Assembly: GCA_026989995.1 (NCBI GenBank)
Contig: JALSIO010000821.1
Coordinates: 1 to 7,348, forward strand
Length of the DNA: 7,348 nucleotides
Direction: 5' to 3'
Origin: Myxococcales bacterium
GTDB taxonomy: Bacteria; Myxococcota_A; UBA9160; JALSIO01
The translations under genes and the position numbers were made by a program. The notes beneath the pieces are model-generated. The model saw only the letters and a list, made by a program, of their open reading frames with translations, was not told where the DNA came from and ran no database searches. This document shows positions 1 through 6,912 of the stretch, one piece after another (position 1 is the first letter of the stretch; each line of letters opens with the position of its first letter).

Positions 1-105
1 CCGGGCTGCGGGGAAGCTGCACCGGAGGATCGGTCTGCCCCGGAACGGTCAATCCCCCGGGACCTCCAGCCGATAGGACCGGGGCGCCGGCGAAGGGGCC
101 CATCG
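1..105. other. Left-edge leader before the GGDEF/EAL gene
   Basis: No complete gene fits here. The reading frame of the GGDEF/EAL gene is open from the window edge to its GTG, with no stop and no ATG, GTG or TTG before position 106, so a longer N-terminus starting outside the window cannot be excluded. A second plus-strand frame is open from the edge to a TAG at 74-76 and could be the tail of an upstream gene, but 24 codons are too few to judge. An AAGGGG at about 93-98 lies 7 nt before the GTG and could serve as a weak ribosome binding site. Confidence 0.4.
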
Positions 106-1875
106 GTGGAAGTACGCGAGCAGAGCGGGGAACCCACACCCCTCCGGGTGCTGGCCCTCGACGCACCCGGGCCGGCCGGGCGACTCCTCGAGGGAGTGCG
201 CGGCGGCGGCCATCCACCCGGCCTTCGGGTGGAGTTCTGCACCTCGGCTGCGGCCCTCCTCCAGCGCTTCTGGAGGGCGGGCGCCGAGGCCGCGCTGGTC
301 CCGGTGGCCTCGGGCGACGAGGGGAGCCTGGCCGCGCTCCGGCAGCTGAGGCTCCACGCGCGCAGCCTCGCGCTCGTCGCCGTCCGCGACCCGGCGGACG
401 GAGCCATCGTGGCCGAAGCCACCCGGCGGGGCGCCGGGGCCGTCCTGCTGCCCTCGGAGCTCGAGGCGGGCGAGCTCGCACGTTGCGTCCGCCACGCGGT
501 GGAGCGCCACCGGATGCTCTGCGAGCTCGAGGAGGCCCGCGAGCGCGAGCGGCACCTCGCCACGCACGATCCCGTGACGGAGCTCCCCAACCGGCTGCTC
601 TTCTCCGACCGTTTGGGGCAGGCGGTGGCCGCCGCCCGGCGGCGGGGCGATCGGCTCGCGGTGCTCGTCATGGACCTCGACGAGTTCAAGGCGGTGAACG
701 ACACCCTCGGGCACGCGGCCGGCGACCGGCTGCTCGCCGAGCTCGGCGCCCGGCTGGTCTCCTGCATCCGCCGAAGCGACACCGCGGCGCGCCTGGGCGG
801 TGACGAGTTCGGCGTGCTCATCACCCACCTCCGCGACGAAACCGCGGCGGCCCGGGTGGCGGAGAAGATCGTCGCCGAGCTGGCGCGCCCGATCGACCTC
901 GACGGGCGGGAATACGTCGCCAGCGTCGCGATCGGCATCGCCCTGCACCCCCGGGACGGGTCCACCCCGGAGGACCTGATCAAGAACGCAGACGCAGCCA
1001 TGTTCAACGCCAAGGAGAGCGGGGGCGGCCGCTACGTCTTCTTCGCCCAGGAGATGAACACCCGGGCCGAGGAGCGCCTCTCCCTCGAAAGCCGTCTTCG
1101 CCTCGCCCTCGCCCGCCAGGAGCTGCGGCTGCACTACCAGCCCCAGGTCGATGTGGACACCGGTCGAATCGCGGGCGCCGAGGCCCTGCTGCGGTGGCAG
1201 AACCCCGAGCTCGGCCTCGTCCCCCCGGCCGGCTTCCTCCCGCTCGCGGAGGACACCCGGCTGATCGTTCCCATCGGCGCCTTCGTCCTGCACGAGGCCT
1301 GTGCGCAGGCGCGGCGCTACGACGCGCACGGCTTCGCGGGATGCCGCATCGCCGTGAACGTCTCGGGGCACCAGGTGCACGAGGGGAATCTCGTCCGCCT
1401 CGTGTCCGAAGCGCTCGAGGAGAGCGGGCTTTCGCCCGATCGCCTCGAGCTCGAGCTCACCGAAAGCGCGCTGCTCCGGGACGTGGACGCGATCATCGAC
1501 ACCCTGGACGGGCTGAAGGGCCTCGGGGTGCGCCTCGCCCTCGACGACTTCGGGACCGGGTACTCGGGCCTCGCGTACCTGAAGCGGCTGCCCCTCGACG
1601 TGCTGAAGATCGACCGGCTCTTCGTACGCGGCATGGCGCAGGATCCGGCCGACGAGACCCTCACCGCGGCCATCGTCGCCATCGCGGAGGGTCTCGGACT
1701 CGAGCACGTGGCCGAAGGCGTCGAGACCACGGAGCAGCTCGAGCGGCTCCGCGCCCTCGGCTGCCGGCGCATGCAGGGATTCCTCTTCTCCCCTCCCGTC
1801 GAGGCGGAGGCCTTCGTGGCGCTCCTGTGCGCGGCGAAGCGCGACGGCCTCGGCCGCGGCGGGGCCGCGGGCTGA
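106..1875 (+). CDS. Degenerate receiver - GGDEF - EAL protein (c-di-GMP turnover)
   Basis: This is a cytoplasmic protein (589 aa, no membrane segment seen) that should make and/or degrade cyclic di-GMP. Residues about 12-135 look like a response-regulator receiver fold, but the phosphoacceptor Asp position reads as Pro (ALVPVASGD, 64-71) and the conserved Lys also appears replaced by Pro (LLPSEL, 114-119), so phosphorylation is unlikely. The GGDEF domain begins at HDPVTELPNRLLF (154-166), has the metal-binding MDLDEF (189-194), an intact GGDEF signature (231-235) and an inhibitory I-site RRSD (222-225) five residues before it. The EAL domain shows EALLRW (359-364), NVS (418-420), ELTES (450-454), DDFGTGYS (480-487), KID (501-503), EGVE (537-540) and QGF (557-559), the full set expected of an active phosphodiesterase. 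The GTG start is the first one available in the window. A TraB-family gene follows 31 nt downstream on the same strand. Confidence 0.93.
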   Translation: MEVREQSGEPTPLRVLALDAPGPAGRLLEGVRGGGHPPGLRVEFCTSAAALLQRFWRAGAEAALVPVASGDEGSLAALRQLRLHARSLALVAVRDPADGAIVAEATRRGAGAVLLPSELEAGELARCVRHAVERHRMLCELEEARERERHLATHDPVTELPNRLLFSDRLGQAVAAARRRGDRLAVLVMDLDEFKAVNDTLGHAAGDRLLAELGARLVSCIRRSDTAARLGGDEFGVLITHLRDETAAARVAEKIVAELARPIDLDGREYVASVAIGIALHPRDGSTPEDLIKNADAAMFNAKESGGGRYVFFAQEMNTRAEERLSLESRLRLALARQELRLHYQPQVDVDTGRIAGAEALLRWQNPELGLVPPAGFLPLAEDTRLIVPIGAFVLHEACAQARRYDAHGFAGCRIAVNVSGHQVHEGNLVRLVSEALEESGLSPDRLELELTESALLRDVDAIIDTLDGLKGLGVRLALDDFGTGYSGLAYLKRLPLDVLKIDRLFVRGMAQDPADETLTAAIVAIAEGLGLEHVAEGVETTEQLERLRALGCRRMQGFLFSPPVEAEAFVALLCAAKRDGLGRGGAAG

Positions 1876-1906
1876 GCGGCCGGCTACCCTCGGAGCCGGA
1901 GCCCAC

Positions 1907-3196
1907 GTGACCGGTCCCCCCCGAAGCGACCCCCGCCCCGAAACGGCCAGGCTGGCCGGGCCCCGGTGCGATCCGCCGGAGGTGACGCCGGGCTCCGGCG
2001 ACCCGGGCGCCCCCTCCGAGCGCCTCGCCCGCGACCTGCTCCGGGTGGAGGTGGATGGCCGCGAGTTCTTCCTGCTCGGCACCGCCCACGTCTCCCGCGA
2101 GTCCGCCGAGGCCGTTCGCGAGGCGGTGGCGGTGCTCGCGCCGGATGCGGTCTGCGTGGAGCTCGACGACCAGCGCTTCCAGGCCCTGCTCAATCCCCGC
2201 CGCTTCGAGGAGCTCGACCTCCTGCAGGTGATCCGAGAGCGGCAGCTCGCCACCCTGATCCTCAACCTCGTGCTCGCGTCCTACCAGAAGCGCCTCGGCC
2301 TCGACCTCGGCGTCGCCCCCGGCACGGAGCTGCTCGCGGCGGCCGAGGAGGCCCGGGCGCGGGGGCTGCCGGTGGCGCTCTGCGACCGGGACGTCCGGAT
2401 CACGCTGCGCCGGGCCTGGGCGGCGCTCTCGCCCTGGCGGAAGCTTCGCCTCGTCTCCGAGCTCCTCGTCTCTGGCTTCGACTCCGAACCCCTGGGCGAG
2501 GAGGAGCTCCGGGAGCTCCGGCGTCGGGACGTCGTGAGCGAGCTCATGGAGGAGCTCGGCCGGGCGCTCCCCGAGCTCAAGCGGGTGCTGATCGACGAGC
2601 GCGACGCCTACCTCGCGCAGCGGATCCGCGAGACCGGCGGGCGCCGGATCCTGGCGGTGGTGGGGGCGGGACACGTGGCGGGCATGCGCCGCGCACTCGA
2701 GGAGGATGGATCCGCCGATCTCGCCGTCCTCGAGACGCTCCCGCCGCCCTCGCCCTGGCTCCGCCTGGTGGGCTGGGCCATTCCGGTCGGCATCCTCGGC
2801 GCCCTGCTGGCGGTGGGTCTCCGGCACGGGGCCGCGGCCGCCGGGCAGAGCGCCCTCTACTGGATCGCCATCAACGGCGGCCTCTCCGGCCTCGGGGCCG
2901 CCCTCGCCCTCGCCCACCCGGTCACCGTGGCGAGCGCGGCGCTGGCCGCACCGCTGACCAGCCTCACCCCGGTGATCGGCGTGGGCTACGTGGCGGCCTT
3001 CGTGCAGACCTGGATCCGCCCCCCGCTCGTGCGCGAGCTGCGCGAGGTGGCCCGGGACATGGCCGAGCCGCGCCGCTGGTGGACCAGCCGCCTGCTCCGC
3101 ATCTTCCTGGTCTTCGGGCTCTCCACCCTGGGCAGCCTGGCCGGCACCTGGCTCGGCGGCGCGGAGATCCTCGCGGACCTCTTCGGCGGGCCCTGA
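1907..3196 (+). CDS. TraB/PrgY-family membrane protein
   Basis: A 429-aa protein with a soluble TraB domain followed by a membrane region. Family motifs are GTAHVS (58-63), VCVELDDQR (82-90), DERDAYLA (230-237) and GAGHVAG (253-259). These match the TraB/PrgY/TIKI superfamily, whose animal members are metalloproteases and whose enterococcal member PrgY limits pheromone activity. The biochemical role of most bacterial members is unknown. About four hydrophobic segments follow (near 285-305, 317-336, 338-366 and 397-417), with the AHPVT and APLTSLTP signature (336-355) of the PrgY-like subgroup. The N-terminal 40 residues are Pro/Gly/Arg-rich and poorly conserved-looking, so the GTG at 1907 is uncertain. 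It has a GGAG 5 nt upstream, and a GTG at residue 26 is an in-frame alternative. The 31-nt gap from the GGDEF/EAL gene suggests possible co-transcription. No evidence shows a functional link. Confidence 0.88.
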   Translation: MTGPPRSDPRPETARLAGPRCDPPEVTPGSGDPGAPSERLARDLLRVEVDGREFFLLGTAHVSRESAEAVREAVAVLAPDAVCVELDDQRFQALLNPRRFEELDLLQVIRERQLATLILNLVLASYQKRLGLDLGVAPGTELLAAAEEARARGLPVALCDRDVRITLRRAWAALSPWRKLRLVSELLVSGFDSEPLGEEELRELRRRDVVSELMEELGRALPELKRVLIDERDAYLAQRIRETGGRRILAVVGAGHVAGMRRALEEDGSADLAVLETLPPPSPWLRLVGWAIPVGILGALLAVGLRHGAAAAGQSALYWIAINGGLSGLGAALALAHPVTVASAALAAPLTSLTPVIGVGYVAAFVQTWIRPPLVRELREVARDMAEPRRWWTSRLLRIFLVFGLSTLGSLAGTWLGGAEILADLFGGP

Positions 3197-3223
3197 GCGC
3201 GCCCGTTGCCGCGGGAGCGCGAC
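3197..3223. terminator. Possible bidirectional hairpin between convergent genes
   Basis: The whole 27-nt gap between the two convergent stop codons contains an inverted repeat: GCGCGCCC and GGGAGCGC pair with one mismatch around an 8-nt loop (3197-3220). Its position fits a shared transcription stop, but there is no T-tract on either side, so it is not a classical intrinsic terminator. In DNA this GC-rich such a stem can occur by chance. Confidence 0.35.
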
Positions 3224-4609
3224 TCAGACCAGCTCGAGGCTGTAGTCGACCACGTCTCCGGTTCCGAAGAGCTCGTCGTTGCGGCGCTCCCGCTCCTCGG
3301 CCAGCCGCTCGAGCGCGAGCCGGAGCTCCGGCTCCTCGGCGAGGGCGCCAAGGAGCGCATCGGCGGGGAGCAAAAGCAGCCAGGAGCGGCAGGTGGTGAC
3401 GACGGAGGCCGTGGCGGCGCGCCCGCGCAGCAGCGAGATCTCGCCGAAGCAGTCCCCGGGCCGGAGCCGGGCGAGGGTCCGGTTGCAGGAACCGTCGAAG
3501 AGCACCACCTCCGCCTCGCCGGCGAGCAGCACGAAGAGCCCGCGGCTCGGGCAACCCTGCTCGACCAGGCTGCTCGCCTCGCGCGCCTCGACCAGGCGGA
3601 ACCGGGCCGCGAGCGCGCGGGCGCGGTCGGGCCGCATCCCGCCGAAGAGCGGCCCCGTGGCGAGCAGGCGCTCGACCATCCGCTCGCGCAGGAGCCGCAG
3701 CAGGACGCGGAGCACCCGGGGCTCGTGGCGGACCAGGCGCTGCAGGAGCCTGCGGTCGAGGGAGAGCAGGCGCGTCGGCACCAGCGTCTCCACCGTGGCG
3801 GTACGCGGGCCCTCGGTGACGACGGCGATCTCCCCGAAGATCTCGCCCTCCTCGAGGCAGCCGAGGCGCTTGGGCGGAACTCCCTCGGCGATGGGAACCA
3901 CCGCCCCCTCGACCACCACGTAGAGGCGATCACCGGCGTCCCCCTGTCGGAGGATCACCTCGTCCGCGGGGACGTCCACGACCTCGACGCCCTCGGTGAG
4001 GATGCGGCGCCCCGCCTCGTCGAGCACGGCGACGAGCGGCGAGAGGTCCGCGATCCGGCCCACGGCGGCCGCGGGGGACGGGTCGGCCGAGGAGGCCCGC
4101 AGCAGCTCCCGGGCGAGCGGCGCCGCACCGTCCCGCTTCGCCGCCGGGGGGTCCAGCGGGATCTCGGAGCTGCCGGCGGGCAGCGCACCGTCGCTCGGGT
4201 CGGGCGACTCGATGACCTCCGTCAGCACGATCTCGTCGAGCGGGGCGCCCTCCGGCACCCCGTCCAGGGCCGGCGCCGGCCCCTCCGTCCCGGGGGCAGG
4301 GACCGGGCCGAGCCGGCGGAGCACCGGTCGGGGGCGTGGATCGAGGCTGCGCAGCAGCCTGCAGGCCGCCAGGGCCCGGGGCAGCTCGCCCGCCGCCGCG
4401 TAGCGCTCCGCCGCGCACTCGAGCGCATCGGCCGCCTCTCCGCGGCGGCCGAGCCGCCGGTAGAGGTCCGCCGCCCGCTCGGGCCAGACCCCTTCCTCCG
4501 GCGCCAGCCTCGCGAGCTCGAGGTAGCACTCGAGGGCCGCGGCGAGCTTGGCCTCCCGAAGCGCTTGCTGCGCCCGCTCATGGAGGCGGTGGGGCCTCGA
4601 CCGGTACAT
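3224..4609 (-). CDS. TPR-like protein with two cyclic-nucleotide-binding domains
   Basis: A 461-aa protein without a DNA-binding helix-turn-helix, so not a Crp/Fnr regulator. Residues about 8-90 form short Ala/Leu/Arg-rich helices of tetratricopeptide type (AALECYLELARLAP at 23-36, then two more helix pairs). Residues about 91-185 are a Pro/Ala/acidic linker. Two Crp-type cNMP domains follow, at about 188-312 and 319-440. The first has a standard phosphate-binding cassette, FGEIAVVTEGPRTATV (258-273), with Glu260 and Arg269. The second reads FGEISLLRGRAATASV (388-403): the Glu is kept, but the Pro-Arg pair is Ala-Ala, so binding of a cyclic phosphate there is doubtful. It probably works as a cAMP/cGMP-responsive adaptor through protein contacts; that is inference. 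The ATG start is preceded by GGAGG at a 4-nt spacing. It lies downstream of two SDR genes but is separated from them by 226 nt with hairpins. Confidence 0.87.
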   Translation of the reverse strand: MYRSRPHRLHERAQQALREAKLAAALECYLELARLAPEEGVWPERAADLYRRLGRRGEAADALECAAERYAAAGELPRALAACRLLRSLDPRPRPVLRRLGPVPAPGTEGPAPALDGVPEGAPLDEIVLTEVIESPDPSDGALPAGSSEIPLDPPAAKRDGAAPLARELLRASSADPSPAAAVGRIADLSPLVAVLDEAGRRILTEGVEVVDVPADEVILRQGDAGDRLYVVVEGAVVPIAEGVPPKRLGCLEEGEIFGEIAVVTEGPRTATVETLVPTRLLSLDRRLLQRLVRHEPRVLRVLLRLLRERMVERLLATGPLFGGMRPDRARALAARFRLVEAREASSLVEQGCPSRGLFVLLAGEAEVVLFDGSCNRTLARLRPGDCFGEISLLRGRAATASVVTTCRSWLLLLPADALLGALAEEPELRLALERLAEERERRNDELFGTGDVVDYSLELV

Positions 4610-4627
4610 GGAGCCTCCGCGGGGGCT

Positions 4628-4649
4628 CCCCGGGGCGCGCGCCCCGGGG
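4628..4649. repeat. 22-nt perfect palindrome just upstream of the cNMP-domain gene
   Basis: A perfect dyad made of CCCC GGGG, a central CGCGCG, and CCCC GGGG, ending 18 nt before the ATG of the cNMP-domain gene on the minus strand and just upstream of its Shine-Dalgarno sequence. As RNA it could fold into a strong hairpin in the 5' leader; as DNA it could be a binding site. It consists only of G and C in a very GC-rich region, so function is unproven. Confidence 0.4.
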
Positions 4650-4793
4650 CCCTCCCGGCTCCCATCGGCGCGGCCGGAAGCGGGCTCGTGGGGAGAAGGC
4701 CGGAGCCTCGGGAGCCCGGGCTCGGGGCCCGGCGGGCCACGCGGACCTCGAAGCGGAGCCCGCGATCCACCATTGCCGCAGACGCCATCCGAA

Positions 4794-4813
4794 AGCGCCT
4801 TCCGGAAGGCGCT
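4794..4813 (-). terminator. Likely terminator hairpin after the second SDR gene
   Basis: On the minus strand a perfect stem, AGCGCCTT-CCGG-AAGGCGCT, starts 22 nt beyond the SDR stop codon (TGA at 4838-4836) and is followed by TTTC. The stem is 8 bp with a CCGG tetraloop. The T-run is short, so termination may be only partial. Directly before it, at 4834-4819, a second stem of CGCCGT and ACGGCG around a 4-nt loop begins right behind the stop codon, giving tandem hairpins. Confidence 0.55.
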
Positions 4814-4835
4814 CCCGCCGCCGTGCCGACGGCGT

Positions 4836-5666
4836 TCAATCGCTACCCGGCTCGCGCCCCTCGAGCACGCAGCGCATGCGGTGCTCCATGGCCGGCAGGA
4901 AGGAGGAATCCGGCAGGATCCAGAAGCGATCCTCGCGGATGCCGTCGAAGGCCTGGCGGGCGAGTTCCCGGGAATCGATCCCCCGCGCGATTCCAGCCTC
5001 GAAGGCCTCCCGGTAGGTCGCGCTCTCGGGCGATCGCGGCCCGGGCCGCACCTCCTCGGGGCGGACCCGCTCCGAGCGCCCGATCCCGGTGGCCACGGCC
5101 CCGGGGCAGAGCACCGACACCCGTACCGGCGCCCCGAGGTCGCGCAGCTCGTAGTAGAGCGACTCGCTCAGCGCCGCCACAGCGAACTTCGAAGCCACGT
5201 AGGGCGCCACCCGCGGCCCGACGATGAATGCGCCCACGGAGGCGGTGTTCACCACGCGGGCGGGCTCACCCCGCGCGAGCATGCGGGGCACGAAGGTGCG
5301 GATCCCGTGGACCACCCCCATCACGTTCACGTCGAAGACCCACTCCCACTCCTCGGCGCTGCACTCCCAGGAGAGGCCGGTGGTCAGCACGCCGGCGTTG
5401 TTGAAGAGGAGATGCGGGAGCCCGAAGCGCTCCTCCGCGGAATCCGCGAGTGCTCGGACCTGCTCCTCGCGGCGGACATCCGTCGGTACGGCGAGCACCT
5501 GCGCTCCGGCCGCCTCCACCCGCCGGGCCGTTTCCGCGAGGCCCGCGGCATCCACGTCCGCGACCACCACGCGCATGCCGACATCCGCGCAGTGTTCGGC
5601 GAGACCCCGGCCGATTCCGCTCGCCGCACCCGTCACGAGCGCGACCCGGCCCCGGAACTTGTCCAC
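4836..5666 (-). CDS. Short-chain dehydrogenase/reductase (SDR family), substrate unknown
   Basis: A 276-aa classical SDR, an NAD(P)-dependent cytoplasmic oxidoreductase. The Rossmann cofactor motif TGAASGIG is at 12-19. Asp37 at the end of the second strand (VVADVD) suggests NAD(H) rather than NADP(H). NNAG is at 89-92, and the catalytic tetrad is Asn114, Ser143, Tyr156 and Lys160 (YVASK). The CPG motif (187-189) is present. The C-terminal part (about 200-276) lacks the NGQ-VDGG ending of FabG-type enzymes and has instead an FWILPDSSF stretch (248-256), a layout seen in SDRs of lipid, alcohol or xenobiotic metabolism; the substrate cannot be read from sequence. The GTG start is well supported: AAGGAGG lies 7 nt upstream and the protein begins just before the first Rossmann strand. 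It sits 64 nt behind another SDR gene on the same strand. Confidence 0.92.
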   Translation of the reverse strand: MDKFRGRVALVTGAASGIGRGLAEHCADVGMRVVVADVDAAGLAETARRVEAAGAQVLAVPTDVRREEQVRALADSAEERFGLPHLLFNNAGVLTTGLSWECSAEEWEWVFDVNVMGVVHGIRTFVPRMLARGEPARVVNTASVGAFIVGPRVAPYVASKFAVAALSESLYYELRDLGAPVRVSVLCPGAVATGIGRSERVRPEEVRPGPRSPESATYREAFEAGIARGIDSRELARQAFDGIREDRFWILPDSSFLPAMEHRMRCVLEGREPGSD

Positions 5667-5673
5667 GCCTCCC

Positions 5674-5680
5674 CCTCCTT
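5674..5680 (-). promoter_or_regulatory. Strong Shine-Dalgarno sequence deciding a GTG start
   Basis: Minus-strand AAGGAGG, followed by GGGAGGC and then the GTG of the downstream SDR. This near-ideal anti-16S match at 7-nt spacing fixes the GTG at 5666-5664 as the start. It also indicates that this gene is translated efficiently in its own right rather than only by coupling to the gene before it. Confidence 0.7.
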
Positions 5681-5730
5681 CTCGGGAATCCGCTCGGCCC
5701 GGCGCCGGTGCTCACCACCGACGCGGCTGC

Positions 5731-6519
5731 TCAGGTCATGCGTCCCGGCACGAAAGGCAGGGTGCTGGTGAGGCCACCGTCCACCGCCAGGGCCTGGCCG
5801 TTCACGTAGGAGCTCTCGTCGCTCGCCAGGAAGAGCGCCATGGCGGCGATCTCCTCCGGGCGGCCGGCGCGTCGGAGCGGATTGAGCTGCCCGATGCGCC
5901 CCTCCTTGCCGGCGGCCCGCGCCATCTCGAAGATGGGGCGCGTCATGCCGGTCTCGATGAGCCCGGGGCAGATCGCGTTCACGCGGATGCCGGTTCCGGC
6001 GAGCTGGTTGGCCGCCGTACGCACCAGCGAGATCACCCCGGCCTTCGAGGCGCTGTAGGGGCTCGGCCCGGCACCCGAGCGGAGCCCGGCCACCGAGGCC
6101 GTGCACAGGATCGAGCCCCCGCCGGCGGCGCGCATGGGCGGCGCCGCGTGCTTGATCAGCAGGAAGGGGCCGATCAGGTTCACCTCGAGCACCGCCCGCC
6201 ACTCCTCGACCTCGAGCTCGGTCACCGGAGTGAGCGAGCCCGCGATCCCCGCGTTGGCGAAGGCCACCTCGAGCCCCCCGAGCTCATCGAGACAGCGCTC
6301 GACGAGCCCCCGGACGGCCTCCTCGGAGGAGGCATCGGCCAGCTCCGCCCGCACCTCGCCCCCGGACGCCGAGATCCGGCGCGCGGTCTCCTCGAGCCCC
6401 TTCTCGTCCACATCGGCGATGAGCAGCCGGGCGCCCTCGCGCGCGAAGAGCTCGGCCGAGGCGCGGCCGATCCCGCTCGCCGCGCCCGTGATGATGGCCC
6501 GCCTGCCCGCGAGTCTCAC
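5731..6519 (-). CDS. FabG-like short-chain dehydrogenase/reductase
   Basis: A 262-aa classical SDR in the 3-oxoacyl-ACP reductase-like group. The cofactor motif TGAASGIG is at 11-18, and Asp36 in IADVD suggests NAD(H) preference. The usual NNAG reads ANAG (88-91). The catalytic residues are Asn114, Ser142, Tyr155 and Lys159 (YSASK). [10 protein letters not shown] (184-193) and the C-terminal [13 protein letters not shown] (237-249) are typical of this group, which includes many alcohol, sugar and hydroxyacyl dehydrogenases, so neither a fatty-acid role nor any specific substrate can be assigned. The start is a GTG directly before the first strand, with GGGGGAAGG upstream as an imperfect ribosome binding site. 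It is the first gene of a probable two-SDR operon. The N-terminal halves of the two SDRs resemble each other clearly, but their C-terminal parts differ, so they are not a recent duplication. Confidence 0.93.
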   Translation of the reverse strand: MRLAGRRAIITGAASGIGRASAELFAREGARLLIADVDEKGLEETARRISASGGEVRAELADASSEEAVRGLVERCLDELGGLEVAFANAGIAGSLTPVTELEVEEWRAVLEVNLIGPFLLIKHAAPPMRAAGGGSILCTASVAGLRSGAGPSPYSASKAGVISLVRTAANQLAGTGIRVNAICPGLIETGMTRPIFEMARAAGKEGRIGQLNPLRRAGRPEEIAAMALFLASDESSYVNGQALAVDGGLTSTLPFVPGRMT

Positions 6520-6912
6520 ACCTTCCCCCGATCACCGCGGTGCGAAGAGGAGGTCGCCCGCCACGCACCCGGCCGGGCCGATGGCCGCCCGCGCCTCGCC
6601 CGGGCCGCGGGATCCGGCCCCTCGCACCGGGCACCGCGCCCGGGCCCGGGTTTCCGGACATCGGGTCGGGCGGGAGCGACGGCCGGATCGCGAACCTACG
6701 GGGGCCCCATCTCCGTGTCAACGCGCCTCGAGGGCTTCGGGGGCGGAGCGTCGGTCCGCGTCCGGGCGGGTGGCCCGACGGCAGCGGCGCACTCGACGGG
6801 CTTTCCACCATCCGCGGCGGGCCCACCGCGATCCATCGCGCACCGGTCGCCGTCGACGGCAGGCGGTTGCCATGCGCGGCGAGCCGGAGGGAATGGCCTA
6901 GGATCCGCCGCC
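6520..6912. other. Divergent intergenic region between the SDR operon and lpxA-like gene
   Basis: I find no credible gene in these 393 nt: the frames that stay open have no recognisable domain and are rich in Arg, Pro and Gly, as expected of non-coding high-GC DNA. The region holds a good minus-strand promoter (6693-6721) and several dyads: CCCGGGCCCGGG at 6639-6650, an 18-nt imperfect palindrome at 6813-6830 with one mismatched pair, and GCCGTCGACGGC at 6849-6860. No convincing plus-strand promoter for the lpxA-like gene is visible. A GGAGGG at 6886-6891 stands just before a two-codon ATG-GCC-TAG, which is probably meaningless. Confidence 0.55.
6693..6721 (-). promoter_or_regulatory. Putative sigma70-type promoter for the SDR operon
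   Basis: On the minus strand a perfect -35 box TTGACA (6721-6716) is followed by exactly 17 nt and then TAGGTT (6698-6693), which keeps the first two and the last base of the TATAAT -10 consensus. It points at the FabG-like SDR gene and would give a leader of about 165 nt. A full TTGACA at ideal spacing is notable in such GC-rich DNA. The long leader and the weak -10 keep this tentative. Confidence 0.5.

Noticed and set aside
1441..1458. Repeated CTCGAG/GAGCTC pattern resembling a short tandem repeat
   Set aside because: It lies in the EAL domain and simply encodes alternating Leu and Glu with the preferred codons CTC and GAG.
49..2265. A 738-codon open frame on the minus strand across the GGDEF/EAL and TraB genes
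   Set aside because: It is antisense to two proteins with full sets of family motifs, has no recognisable domain, and is explained by the scarcity of stop codons in high-GC DNA.
1661..2917. A 418-codon minus-strand open frame opposite the TraB gene
   Set aside because: It is a low-complexity Arg/Gly/Glu-rich shadow antisense to the conserved TraB motifs.
3206..5227. A 673-codon plus-strand open frame over the cNMP-domain and SDR genes
   Set aside because: The opposite strand encodes clear cNMP-binding cassettes and SDR catalytic motifs; this frame shows no domain and crosses the hairpin-bearing intergenic gap.
6101..6901. A 266-codon plus-strand frame ending just before the lpxA-like gene
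   Set aside because: It starts inside the FabG-like SDR on the other strand, its composition is Ser/Arg/Ala-rich without motifs, and it runs through the non-coding region.
6899..6904. TAGGAT as a -10 box for the lpxA-like gene
   Set aside because: The nearest -35-like sequence (TTGCCA at 6867-6872) is 26 nt away, and transcription would start almost at the ATG, leaving no room for a ribosome binding site.
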